A stretch of 64,000 bases of DNA from Nymphalis io (Eukaryota > Arthropoda > Insecta > Lepidoptera > Nymphalidae). Shown one piece after another: positions 34,263 through 45,375 of the stretch. Numbering within the stretch: position 1 is the first letter of the stretch; each line of letters starts with the position of its first letter. The stretch lies in contig NC_065898.1 in NCBI RefSeq assembly GCF_905147045.1, positions 8,432,001 to 8,496,000 on the forward strand. The letters are read 5' to 3'. Below the pieces are notes generated by a model that saw only the letters and a program-made list of their open reading frames with translations, did not search any database and was not told the DNA's origin. The position numbers were made by a program, and so were the translations under genes.

Positions 34263-35360
34263 ACTATTGAAATACATTTTATATTTTGTTCTGTACTTAA
34301 CTCATATTTGCACAAAAACATTATTCCATGATGTAATGTACTTTTAAGTGTGTATCCTTTATTGTAGATACTTAATAAATACATAAATATATGTAATACA
34401 CATTTATTTTGTTTTTCGATACTATATATTTAACTAGCTATCCTACAGGTATAGGATAAATGGTTGTATGGATGTCTGTGATTTTAAAGTAAGAAGCATG
34501 AAATATCATTCTGATGTGAAAAAGTATATTAAGGCGTTCTTTTTTATCAGGGGACTTCCAGTGATGCTTATAGTTTTACTTAATATATTTGATTGTGACC
34601 TAAATGGGTTGAACCAAAATTTATTTTATACATGATCATATGCACAATATTTTCAAAATATTCAGGTTAAACAAAACTATTTAACCAACAAAACTTTATT
34701 TTTCTATACTAACGTAATAAGGCTTAAGAGTTTGTTTGGTCGGACGCGCTAACCTCAGGAGCTGCTGGTTTTATTTAAAAAAATATTTTAGTGTTGGATA
34801 GCCCATTTATCGAGGAAAATTTTTGGGCTATAATATAACATCACGCTACGACCAATAGGATTGGAGCATCAATTAAAATGTTAAAAATACATGAAGATGT
34901 ATACACTTTAGCTTCCGTTGCGTGCGCTGTGTAAACGGTTACACTCTTGAAAGAAAAAAAAAGTTGTTCTAAAAAAAGTCACGATAGCATACGTTTATCT
35001 TTTAAGGTTAACTTACTATAACTTTTTCTATAGTAACCAAATTTGTTTTAAAATAATACATTATTTGCGAAGTCATTTTTATAAACATGGCATTAATTCT
35101 TATGAAATATACCGAGGTAAAATTATAGACAGTTTTTATTACTTTTGTACATTTTGAAATATTTCAACAGCTGGTTAAGTAAGTTGTTTGAAAATACAAA
35201 TTTAAATTTCAGTTTTAATATACTCAGTTTGAATAGACACAATTTTCTGCTTCTCAAAAATGCTGTTTTTTACAAGCCCAACCTTATGTTGTCCTATCTA
35301 AATCCAGGCAAAAACCAATAAATACTAATATCCTACGAAAATAAAACTAAAAATGTTGTA
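34263..35360. other. AT-rich region without a recognised gene
   Basis: No long frame, no BEN homology and no transposon signature that I could recognise. Confidence 0.4.
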
Positions 35361-35784
35361 TACCTTTTTTTTTTTTTTCTCGCTGGAAAAACACATTTAT
35401 GTGTTTCCCCCACATAAGGTGGGGGGGTATGTGGGACTCGCCGGCGCTGAAGGCGCCGGAATACCCACTAAAAACCAGCGGTACCCACTCCATCTTGTCG
35501 GGGGACGTCACGGGATCGCTTGCGCATACTACCGTGCCGTCCCGACGGTTGGCCCGCTTCTGCGGGCCTCCAAATCCTAGGGGGTACTCGGGGTACAGAG
35601 ACCCTCTGGCCCCGGCGACACTCACGGCGGGAGGAGAAGATGCGCATAGCGCTGGCGTCTTCTCCCCGGTCTTCTTCGACGAAGCGGGTCAGCGGTTACA
35701 CTCTCCTCGCGCTCCCGCTCCGCGGCCTCCTTCTGCGACATGACATTTTCGCAGAAGGAGACCATCTCCATCCAGCACCTTTCG

Positions 35785-37815
35785 CTACCAAGCATGGCAT
35801 TTATCACGCTCGGCAGCAAAAGGTCTCCGCCGATTAAAGTCGCCAGGGAAAGGCGCTGAGGCCCCCAAGCGCCCACAAGCACACTCCATCAGAGTGTGGC
35901 ATGCCGTGTCCGTAGGCGCACCACACTCGTGGCAGGAGGGCGTTACCTCCCGCCTGACTATTCCGTGCAGGTACTTACCGAAGCACCCATGTCCAGTAAG
36001 CACCTGAGTCAGTCTGAAGGTCAGTGTGCCGCCTTTTCTCGTTACCCAGCGACTCAAGTGGGGACGGATCGCCTCCACTATCGCCAGGCCTGCTGATGGG
36101 GACCTCAGATCCTCCTCCCACCTGCAAATCAGGGCTTGCTGGGCGAGAGTCCTGATTCGCAGCACCTCCTCCAACCCTGGACGGTCGCCACGCGACCTCA
36201 CTTCCGCCCGGAACCGGTACACTTCCACGAGCACCTCCGCCTGGAGCTCCCAAGGCGGATCGCCCGCGAGAAGTGTTGCCGCCGTCCACGACACCGTACG
36301 ATATCCGCGTATCACCTTCACCGCTATGATTCTCTGCGGACTTCGCAAGAGAACCTTGTTCCGAGCGGTGAGAGCGTCCACCCAGATGGGAGCACCGTAC
36401 AGAGCCATGGACCGCACAACACCGGCGTATAATCGCCGGCATGGCGTTTCCGGCCCTCCTACATTTGGTAGGAGCCGGCTTAAGGCAGCAGCAGCGTTGA
36501 TGAGCTTCGGGCCAAGTTGGACAAAATGCTGCCCGAAGCTCCATCTTCCGTCCAGGGTCAGGCCCAGATACTTCATGTGGGCCTGCACCTTAATCACCGT
36601 CCCCTGGACGGTGATATACGCCCCTCGAGGGGGGCCTCGACGTGGACCGTGGAATAAGAGGGCCTCCGTTTTTGAGATGGAGACCCTCAAGCCCAACATT
36701 CCTATGCGGTCCACTGTGAGCGACGTACCGACTTCGGCCAGGCGAGCCGCCTCCTGATAATTCCGCCCTTTCGCCGTGATGAGAGTGTCGTCCGCATAGC
36801 ACAACACCCCCATTCTGGGAAGGACGGATGTCCGCAGGAGCCAGTCGAAGCCAACGTTCCACAGAATTGGGCCGAGAACTGACCCCTGTGGAACGCCACA
36901 GCCTACCCGACGCCGGACAAGACGCCCATCGCCCCCCTCCCAGAGGACTACCCGGTCCTGGAGGTATGCCCCCAACAGCCTCCTGAGATAGGAAGGCACC
37001 CCGTGGTATCGGAGTGCCTCCCCAATAGTCTCGAAAGAAAGACTATTGAAGGCGTTCGCAACATCTATCGATACCGCCAGAACTACGTCCCCTCGGGCCA
37101 CCGCATCCGTGGTCCGGGTTTTCAGGGCGTCCAGGGCGTCGATAGTTGATCGACCCGCCCTGAACCCGTACTGAGCCTCTGACAGACCCGGCCCCACCTC
37201 GTCGAGGTGCTGAATAAGACGGGCAGCGAGAATTTTTTCGAAGAATTTGCCCGTCTCGTTCAGCAGCACAATCGGCCTGTATGCCGAGGAAGAATCTGGC
37301 GGTCGACCTTGCTTTGGCAACAAGACCAACTTTCCCTCTTTCCAAGGCTTCGGAAACTGTCCGCTGCACAGACATTGGTCGAACAGCTCCCGACGCCTTA
37401 CGCCTAGGTATTCCAGAGCGTCACATAGAACACGCCCTGGAATCCCGTCTGGGCCCTGCGCAGTGTTTTTGGCCCTCAAGCGGTCGAAGGCCACCTCCAT
37501 CTCCCGCTCCGTGATCAGTGGTGGAGCCACTGTGTCGTCAATCATAGAGCGAGGGACCATCTGTGGAGGGACATGCTCACCTGGATGGGGGAAAAGTTCC
37601 CCGACCAGGCGCAGGAGGAGATCCGATGACATTGTCTCTGTCACGGGGGCACCCTGCGTGCGGAATTTTCCACGCACACCGCGGAACGGACGCCCCCAGG
37701 GGTCCCGGTTCAGGCCCGCCAGTAGTTCTTCCCTAGCTTTCTCCTTGGCCTGACTTATCGCCAGCTGTAGGTCTTTTTTCAGCTGACGATAAGCGGCCAA
37801 TAGCTGTCCCTCCAA
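35785..37815 (-). CDS. R1-clade reverse transcriptase (long open fragment)
   Basis: 676 codons without a stop; M37815 is just the first ATG, as upstream sequence to 38107 encodes the same protein in another frame. Motifs in order: RLRAKNTAQGPDGIPG, GKLVLLPKQGRPPD, YRPIVLLNETGKFFEKIL, YGFRAGRSTIDAL, AVSIDVANAFNSL (motif A), GVPQGSVLGPILWN (motif B), VLCYADDTLI (catalytic YADD), MKYLGLTLDGRWSF, then the thumb, and CHECGAPTDTACHTLMEC, the C-terminal zinc-knuckle of R1-type elements. All catalytic residues are present, so it was inserted recently relative to the other LINEs here. It lacks the endonuclease, so it is not autonomous. Confidence 0.9.
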   Translation of the reverse strand: MEGQLLAAYRQLKKDLQLAISQAKEKAREELLAGLNRDPWGRPFRGVRGKFRTQGAPVTETMSSDLLLRLVGELFPHPGEHVPPQMVPRSMIDDTVAPPLITEREMEVAFDRLRAKNTAQGPDGIPGRVLCDALEYLGVRRRELFDQCLCSGQFPKPWKEGKLVLLPKQGRPPDSSSAYRPIVLLNETGKFFEKILAARLIQHLDEVGPGLSEAQYGFRAGRSTIDALDALKTRTTDAVARGDVVLAVSIDVANAFNSLSFETIGEALRYHGVPSYLRRLLGAYLQDRVVLWEGGDGRLVRRRVGCGVPQGSVLGPILWNVGFDWLLRTSVLPRMGVLCYADDTLITAKGRNYQEAARLAEVGTSLTVDRIGMLGLRVSISKTEALLFHGPRRGPPRGAYITVQGTVIKVQAHMKYLGLTLDGRWSFGQHFVQLGPKLINAAAALSRLLPNVGGPETPCRRLYAGVVRSMALYGAPIWVDALTARNKVLLRSPQRIIAVKVIRGYRTVSWTAATLLAGDPPWELQAEVLVEVYRFRAEVRSRGDRPGLEEVLRIRTLAQQALICRWEEDLRSPSAGLAIVEAIRPHLSRWVTRKGGTLTFRLTQVLTGHGCFGKYLHGIVRREVTPSCHECGAPTDTACHTLMECACGRLGASAPFPGDFNRRRPFAAERDKCHAW

Positions 37816-38107
37816 GTCCGCATCAAAACCGTTGCGCCTCCTACAACGGACGTAAGCCCTTCGCGCCCGGCTGCACGTCGCCCGAAGCTCTGCTATTTCG
37901 GGCGACCACTAATACACCTAACCTACGGAACCTAGGCATGGCAGCATCGCAGACCTCTTTGAGGGCACTGCGCATGTGGCTCGCTAGCTCTTCTGCACTG
38001 GCGCCCTCCCACCTTCCTGTGGAACCCCATCGCTGTACGATGGCAGCCTCCCTGGCCAGCTCACGATCTAGCTGGCTAAGAGACCACCTTGGAAGCGTGG
38101 TTGGCAC
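37816..38107 (-). pseudogene. Endonuclease-RT linker of R1-clade LINE #2
   Basis: The frame 37841-38107 begins near LPRWSLSQLDRELAREAAIV and carries SHMRSALKEVCDAAMPR, homologous to the same linker in LINE #1 (9660-9840). A frameshift at about 37910 moves the continuation (WWSPEIAELRATCSRARR) into the frame of the RT ORF. Confidence 0.7.
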
Positions 38108-38118
38108 CCTAGAGGGTT

Positions 38119-38654
38119 AAACACAATCTACTCAAGTCTTAACATATTCCTTTATGAAACGGGACATTTTTAGAAACTAAAAAATTTTAAAAACGCTAAC
38201 TTAACCTAACCCACATATTCGATATCATCGTGATTCATTTACACACCTTATACTTCGCGCTTTTAGGAAATACCCATCAAAAATTACTTTGTCTTTGTAT
38301 AAATTATTGCTCAAAATATCACAGATTCTTTGTAATTCAGTAAGCAGCCAGTTATCGTTGATAATGGCCAAGATACTAGAAGTCTGTGCTGAGATTAATT
38401 TTACCGTGTCTGTTATCATTTCTATTTCCTGTTGGATCTCTGTCTCTTATTGCCATTGATAAGACTATTCCCTAGTACTCCAACAAAACTAGTAGTTAAG
38501 TAGCTGATCAGGTTCTATGCATCGTAATAGTCTTACGCGCTTAACGCACATACATCTGTGCATTGATTGTACACCGTAGGATCGAACTCCGGCGAAATGT
38601 TTTTGTAATCAAGTTTATTGTTACTAGAATGTTCACTCTGTTGAAAAGAGCATA
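38119..38654. other. Unassigned region
   Basis: AT-rich; one 64-codon minus-strand frame (38225-38419) has no recognisable motif and is not called as a gene. Confidence 0.3.
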
Positions 38655-38800
38655 CTCATTCCTTAAAGGCCGGCAACGCACCCGCAAGCCCTCGGGTATT
38701 TTTAACAATATCAAGTATTGCTATTTTGCGGTAGAATATTTGATGAGTGGGTGGTACCTACCCAGACGAGCTTGCACAAAGCCCTACCACCAGTGCTTAT
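38655..38800 (+). mobile_element. Interspersed repeat fragment (butterfly SINE-like)
   Basis: Contains TTAAAGGCCGGCAACGCACC and GAGTGGGTGGTACCTACCCA followed by GCTTGCACAAAGCCCTACCA, phrases I associate with short interspersed repeats of nymphalid butterflies. Ends are unclear and it joins BEN-1 intron DNA at about 38800. Confidence 0.5.
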
Positions 38801-38985
38801 ATTTTACCTTTACTTCTTATAAATCTCGTTGTTTGACTGCAATTGATATAATAGCCAAATATAGAACAAATATTTTGTTATATTTCAAGCATACTTGTAA
38901 ATATAGTACTTGTAAATATAGGTAGTTTCAAGCATACTTTGAAAATATTAATAAAAATGATTAATTTAAAAATAAACCTTTTTAG

Positions 38986-39471
38986 AATTCTAGCTACTCA
39001 TTCCTTAACTGGAAAGCAGTCACCAGCGTTTGCGAATAAACCACCGAAAAAGCAATTGGACCCCAAATTAGTAGACGATATTGTCAACACCGTTGCTGAA
39101 AGGTGCAACGTTTCTAAAAGGATTGTTAGGTTGGTATTCATATTTTAATCCCATAAATTTCGTACCTTTTAACTTTTAAATTTTTAGATATTTTATTAAG
39201 AAATTGGAATATTTTTTGTATTATAACATCTAACAAAAAATCAGATAACATAAAACTAATTATTAACAGTAATTAAGCAAATGACAAAATATGTTTTTGT
39301 AGTCCGGAGACTAAGTGTTAATAAAATTACAGGAGCTCCATTACGACGAAATGTTCGGACGAAGCAAAGTTATATAGAAATCGTCAACGGCACAGAAAAA
39401 AGCGCGAACAACAAAACCGAGAGAACGTCCCGCCATCTTCTGCGACATCGGACGAATCCACCACTGTTTGA
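38986..39471 (+). pseudogene. BEN-1 exons C and D, orphan copy
   Basis: Exon C at 38986-39129 (144 nt, TTTTTAG acceptor, ILATHSLTGKQSPAFANKPP through CNVSKRIV) and exon D at 39333-39471 (139 nt, SSITTKCSDEAKLYRNRQRH and stop) are both open and splice in phase 2. No exon 1, A or B precedes them; 300 bp upstream lies a SINE-like fragment. They encode the second half of a BEN domain only. One residue differs from the intact gene in exon C (Pro to Ser). Fragment, unless used by a distant promoter. Confidence 0.8.
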
Positions 39472-39594
39472 GATTAAGGAGACAAAGATCTAAAATCAAT
39501 TTTTTACCATTTATTCAATTATATATTATTCAATTGAAAATATGTAATTACTATTAAATAATATACATTTTATAGCTTTTTTTTTTGACCAAAT

Positions 39595-42250
39595 AATGAA
39601 TCAAGTATTTCTTAATAAAATCTAAGAAACACAAGAAACAGTAATCGACTATCGACAAACTATATCGATTACTGTTTATCGATTCGATTTTGTTTAGGTT
39701 ATAGTTAAAATAAGCTTCCGATAGCAATTGTCAGCAGCTATTCAAAATACCATTCTTTTCAATTGTCCTTTCCAGGTATAAAATATAAGGTTTTCGGCTA
39801 AACTCTTAATATTTCTATCTGTATCTTTTTAATCTAGTAAGTATATTAAAATTGTACTAAATAATATAACTGATTGAGTCCAAATATTCAAATTTCATTA
39901 TTTAGTAATAATATTTTGTCTGAAAAAATACATGTTTAATATAATATTTTCATAAAATCAATTAAGAAATTTGAACGTAAATATTTTTTATTAAAAAAAT
40001 AAAAATAAAATATTTAAGCGGGCGGCATAGCTGATGATACATTCATGATTAGTTTATGTTATGTAGGTACGATAACCCACATAACATAATTTCGGAGAGA
40101 ATACTGTAAGTCTGTTCAGCTAGAGTTCCCATTACATTTTAGTCTATTTTTCAAATAATTTGCAAAAAATTTAATGGGGTCTCATTACTTACCACTCTTT
40201 TTTAATCCCTGTACATATTTCTATATTTAAAAATAGTGAATTAAATCTTTCACGGTCTAGTAAATCACTAATATAACATCTAATTTAAATAAATTTGTTT
40301 GCTTTATAATAAATACAAATTATATAAATAAATATTAAGTCATCTCGCATGAGTACATATAAAATTTGCGAGGCGAAAAGGTTTTCTACGGAAAGGATAA
40401 CGGAACTTTGAAATCGAATCAATATAGCAGTACGCATAGCAACAAGAATACACACGCCACGCATGCTTCATTATACAACATCATCGTTTGAAACAATGAA
40501 TAGTTCTGAAAAGAACTGTTTATTTGAAACAAGAAGCAGCATGCAAGAGTGGTAAGAATGACGTAGTATGACGTAATGTCAAGCTCTGAAAAGAGCTATT
40601 TTATATTCATATAATAATCTTCGCTTCAATTGGCTTCACTTCTTCAACGAAAACAACTCAACTTGCTGACTTCTTGAAACACGTCTTACTCCCGCGCTTA
40701 ATTCCCCACTACCGACGATGCGCGGCTGATTTTACAAATAATCGTTTTACAGTTCGAGCGGCGCAAACAGTTATTAATTTTATAATGAACCAAACATTTT
40801 AGGTCTGTCCTAAATACATATGAAAGTAAAAAAAAAAAAATAATATGAGGAAATAGTTGAGGATCTCCTTAGCTATTTTCAAGATGCTTAAATAAATAAA
40901 TAATATTTTAAATAACATTAAACACTATATAAATAAATAAATTCTCACCGATATTGCCAATTTAGTGTCTCAGTTACTCTTGCAAGAATGTCACTTAAAC
41001 CTAGATAGGTAATGTTATGTACATATATAGTTAGTTATTTGGGCGCTGGACCGTGCTGCCGTCTGGTTTCATTGTAAGTAATAAATTAAACCAAATTTTT
41101 ATATATATTTGTAAAGCGCTATCTAATTCAGAACTTAAACAACACAGGAAATATTATTAACAACTTTTTGCTATAAAGTGAATAAAATGTGGAATAATAA
41201 ATTATAATTCATAATTTAAAGAACTTTCTCATTAAAATAATTTTGGTATGATCAACGAATTAAGCAAGTCACTAACATTTTGTACTTACGGTGTTAACAC
41301 TATGATTTCTTTACAGATTATTATAAGTAACGAATTAAATTAAATAAGATTTAATAGATATTTTATGATTATCTAATATTGTTTTAATAATTTTGAAATG
41401 TAAATATGATTTATTTTTGTCACGACTCTGTAAACTCGATATTTCCGGTGCATGTTTTTATTATAGTGAGTAATAAATAATTAAGCTAATTGAAATATAT
41501 TTCGACTTTTAATTAAGATAAAAATAATTTAATATTGTTTTTATAATTATAAAACGTTAATATTAATTACATTTGTAATAAAGTACATATGGTATCTTTT
41601 GTTTCATATTGAATGAAATTTTGTTTCACAGCGGCTTAAGGTACCAAGAACTTGCATTTATAAAAAATAATGTTTTTTAGCCTTCAGGTTTCCTATCTTC
41701 TTTCTTTGTCCAGTACCCTAAAAGGGATCATAAAAATTAGGACTAAGTTATTGATTATCTTTGAAACAATTAATGTTTAAGCACTTTACTGCTGTATTAT
41801 TTTAGACTTATCTTATACATTTTCTGGACAATAAGAAGTCTTTAAAATCCTAATATCATGAATAAAACGTATTAAAGTTGTAAAATGTTACTATTTCTAA
41901 AATATATTTTTTTCATCTTCAATCGCTTTTGTTAGTTTAAGGAGATAATCTTAAAACAGGGTTAGGAGGTTTTAAACATTATTAAATAAAATTAAGATTT
42001 TGCAATTGAATGAAAACTTATCTTACCAATCGGATACCTATCGATTCCTTATTATTATTATCCACATATTTAACCCGTTAATCTTCATACACAATACAAC
42101 TACTCATGTTGTCTTTGAAGAGGGTTGCTACGTTTTCTTACATGTAGGTAGATACGTTTATTTTGATAAATTAAATTACGTCAAAACGTAAATTAACATA
42201 CTTTTTTGACATCATAAAATAATGTAATAATAATATGAATATTGAGTTAT
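39595..42250 (-). other. BEN-2 upstream region, copy fused to BEN-1
   Basis: After BEN-1 exon D the sequence switches at about 39602 to DNA that lies upstream of BEN-2 exon 1 in the copies at 50.87 and 63.0 kb (minus orientation). Exon 1 itself is missing, so the copy has a promoter region without a gene. It contains the conserved hairpins at 39635-39676 and 40060-40100 and two paired hairpins at 40503-40600. From 41600 to 42000 it matches DNA upstream of BEN-1 (21.59-21.92 kb; 53.1-53.45 kb reversed). Confidence 0.6.
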
Positions 42251-42504
42251 TATACGTGTATAATATGTGTGTATGTCAGTATTAATAAACTACCCCACAA
42301 GCTCATTCGTTTGTCTCCGTTACCATGGCAACGATACTATAAATACCGACCCGAGCAGAGAGGTCAGTCGTTGTTGGACCGTGGATGGAAGCACTATTAC
42401 GTCACTATACAAGAACAACGTATTATTTTTCTTACAAAAAAGGAAGAAGGTACCTTTTAATTCGGAATTAAACCTAGTGAGTACGTAAGTAAAGGCAATA
42501 GTAA

Positions 42505-42697
42505 GCAGTAGTATAGCTACTGGTCATTAAATTGACAGTCATGCGAGAATGACAAAATTAATATGCAGTAGTATAACTAGTGGTCATTAAATTGACAGTC
42601 ATGCATGAATGACAAAATTAATAAGCAGTATTATAGCTACTGGTCATTAAATTGACAGTCATGAATGAATGACAAAGTTAATATGCAGTAGTATTAA
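42505..42697 (+). repeat. 60-bp tandem repeat in the retrotransposon leader
   Basis: Three full units starting at 42505, 42565 and 42625, with a partial fourth from 42685. Each begins GCAGTA and holds GGTCATTAAATTGACAGTCA. The period is exactly 60. It lies between the left LTR and gag. Confidence 0.95.
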
Positions 42698-42800
42698 TAA
42701 ACAGTGGTATATAGCCACGGTCAATAAGTTGACATATCATCAGACGTCAAACATAGTTAACAATTATAGTTAAAATACATTTATCAGTTTCAGGTTCTAA

Positions 42801-43345
42801 ATGATGAGCTCTCAACTAACATTGGATAAATTTGATTGTGAAGGAGAGCCTACTTCGGTATGGGCAAGATGGGAGCGCTGGAAGAGGGCACTGCTTATTT
42901 ATCTCGATGCTGCTGGTATCGAGACGAATGAAAAGAAACGAGCGTCCTTACTACATTTTGGAGGAATTGAGCTACAAGAAGTATTTTATAACATACCAGG
43001 AGCAAATTTGTCACCAGATGATGGAGTTGATGTTTTTGAAGTGGCTCTAGCTAAACTTGATACATTCTTTCTACCGAAACAAAGTAAGGTCATATTTTCC
43101 GATTAATAAAGCAGGAAACAAATGAGAAATTTGAAAATTTTTTGGTACGACTGAGAAAACAAGCCGATAAGTGTCAGTTTAAAGATAAAGAAGACCAAAT
43201 AATTGATCAAATAACCGAAAAATGTTCCTCAAAAGAGCTCAGGAAGAAAATACTACAAAATGGAGATACATTCTCATTAACAAACATAATAGCCGAAGCG
43301 AATACTCTTGAGGCTGTGCTGTCTCAACCATTAAGGAGGATACCT
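42801..43345 (+). pseudogene. Gag of the gypsy-like element
   Basis: 42801-43106 encodes MMSSQLTLDKFDCEGEPTSV, then ARWERWKRALLIYLDAAGI, characteristic of gypsy-type gag proteins of insects. It then shifts frame (about 43100) to continue LVRLRKQADKCQFKDKEDQI. Gag passes in frame into RT at about 43330; the CCHC knuckle and protease that should lie between are absent. Confidence 0.75.
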
Positions 43346-43831
43346 ATACCACTTGAAGAAAAGGTTGAGAGGAAAATTCAGGAACTCATGGAGAGAGACA
43401 TTATTGAAGAGGTTCAAAGGTCTTCGAGATGGGTATCTCCAATAGTGCCGGTCTTCAAAACCACTGGAGAAATTAGGCTTTGCGTAGACATGAGACGGGC
43501 TACTAAAACCATATTACGTGAAAATCATCCATTACCCACTATGGACAAACTGCTTCCGAAAATGAAAAATGCAAAATACTTTTCAAAACTGGACATTAAA
43601 GACCCTTTTCATCAAATTGAACTCCATCCTACTTCTAGACATATAACTGCCTTCATAACAACTATGGGTCTTTTTAGATATAAGCGACTAATGTTTGGGA
43701 TCTCGAGTGCTTCGGAAATTTTTCAAAAGACCTTAGAACGAATATTATTAAGGTATGATGCTGTAATAAATTTCGTTGATGACATATTAGTATATGGAAA
43801 GAATTTGGAAGAACACGATCTAAGATTATAG
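43142..43831 (+). pseudogene. Gypsy-like reverse transcriptase fused to gag
   Basis: One 229-codon frame: a gag part to about residue 62, then RT motifs VERKIQELMERDIIEEVQRS, WVSPIVPVFKTTGEIRLCVD, YFSKLDIKDPFHQIEL (motif A, with Pro replacing the usual Ala/Tyr region), FGISSASEIFQ (motif B) and NFVDDILVYG (catalytic FVDD). The rest of RT (43830-44360) has several stops. Confidence 0.85.
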
Positions 43832-44361
43832 AAAGTTATGGAGACTCAGACAAAATAATGTAGTTCTTAGGAAAGACAAATGTGTCTTCAGAGAACAAAA
43901 CGTACAATTTCTAGGATATGAACTGTCCTACAAAGGAGTTTAGACAAATATATATCAACTATATATATATGTTCAATGGAGAATGAACACAGGTGAGCTT
44001 TAGAGCTTCTTGGGATTAATAAACTACGTTGGTAAATGGATTCCAAACTTGGCGACAACTACGGAACCGCTGAAAATGCTACTGAGAAACAAACAAAATA
44101 AAACCACAGAAATCACCACTTTATGGTGAACCAAACAGGAATATGCGTTTAACAAACTAAAACTGGCATTGTCCGACATTCCCACCTTAGGATATTATGA
44201 CGTCAATGACCGAACTGTAGTCATAGCAGATGCCAGTCCAGTAGGACTGGGATCTGCTATTAGTTCAAATTAACGATCACGGACCACGAATTATAGCATA
44301 TGGTCATCGGACTTTAACAAAAGAGAAGCCTTAGCTTTGGTCTGGGCAGTCGAACATTTTT

Positions 44362-45233
44362 ATGTATTTTTATTTGGGAAAGAGTGAGCTAGTGACGGAT
44401 CATAAACCACTAGAGGTTATATTTGGTCCTAAATCCAAACCATGTGCAAGAATAGAAAGATGGTTATTACGCCTTCAAGCGTATAGATTCAAAGTAGTTT
44501 ATAAATCCGGAAAAGAAAACATTGCAGATTGCTTATCAATATTATACAAATCGGAAAAACTACCACAATATGTTTCAGAAAGATATATACATCAAGTTGT
44601 CGAAGCTAGCCGACCAATTGCGCTATCCTTCAAAAAAATTTCAGAGGCATCAAAACAGGACGAAGAAATTTTGAAAGTAAGAGAAGGCCTGTATAATAAC
44701 AATTGGGAAGAAGTAAAAAATTACAAAATATTTCAAAGTGAACTATGTTTTTATGAAGATATTTTAAGAGGGACAAGGATCGTAATTCCAAAGAAACTGC
44801 GAAGTAAAGTATTGGAAGTTGCTCATGAAGGACACCCGGGAAAAGTTTCCATGAAGGCGTGGCTAAGGTCCAAAGTGTGGTAGCCTGGTATGACAAGGAA
44901 ACGGAAAACTTAATAAAATGCTGCAAGGGGTGCACATTAGTCTCAACTCCCAATCCTCCTAACCCCTTGAAAAGAAGGGCATTACCAAGCGAACCCTGGG
45001 TAGATACATGTATCGATTTGCTAGGGCCCCTACCAAGCAACGATTATATATTTGTAATCGTAGATTATTTCAGCCGGTATAAGGAAGTAAAGATTCGTCG
45101 CAAAATAACAAGTATGGACATAATACGAATACTTGAGGAAATTTTTAGTAGATTAGGGAATCCAATAACAATAACAGCTGATAATGGACGACAATTTTGT
45201 AGTGATGATTTAAAAAAAAATTGTTCTGAATAA
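44362..45233 (+). pseudogene. RNase H and integrase of the gypsy-like element
   Basis: 44362-44883 covers the RNase H end (VTDHKPLEVIFGPK, RIERWLLRLQAYRF, SGKENIADCLS) and the start of integrase (VLEVAHEGHPGKVSMKAWL, the HHCC zinc region). A frameshift follows at about 44875, and 44859-45233 continues CCKGC, WVDTCIDLLGPLP (first Asp), VIVDYFSRY and TADNGRQF (second Asp). The catalytic Glu and the C-terminus are lost, as the frame ends at the right LTR. Confidence 0.85.
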
Positions 45234-45375
45234 ACTACCATACAAGCTCATTCGTTTGTCTCCGTTACCATGGCAACGATACTATGTAAATACCGACCCG
45301 AGCAGAGAGAAGTCAGTCGTTGTTGGAGTGTGGATGGAAGCACTACTACATGACTATACAAGAACAACGTATTAT

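Larger units (their letters stand above)
35363..38118 (-). mobile_element. R1-clade LINE #2, 5'-truncated, with poly(A) tail
   Basis: A GC-rich insert in AT-rich surroundings. On the minus strand it starts within the endonuclease-RT linker (about 38107), carries a long reverse transcriptase frame, and ends in poly(A) (T run at 35365-35379). This is the normal structure of a 5'-truncated LINE copy. Length about 2.75 kb. No clear target duplication was found. Confidence 0.85.
42286..45375 (+). mobile_element. Ty3/gypsy-like LTR retrotransposon, internally deleted
   Basis: About 142 bp shared at 42286-42427 and 45231-45375 (TAAACTACC through AAGAACAACGTATTAT), interpreted as LTR parts, with a TATA-like ACTATAAATACC and a GGTCAGTCGTTG start-like site in the left copy. 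Between them: a 60-bp tandem repeat, gag, RT, RNase H and part of the integrase, with frameshifts and stops. The integrase runs directly into the right LTR. No protease is recognisable. Confidence 0.85.

Noticed and set aside
35896..37753. Several GC-rich frames on the + strand opposite the R1 reverse transcriptase
   Set aside because: They are antisense shadows of a recognisable RT with all its motifs on the minus strand.
38225..38419. 64-codon minus-strand frame as a gene
   Set aside because: Short, without a motif or splice context, and expected by chance in AT-rich DNA.
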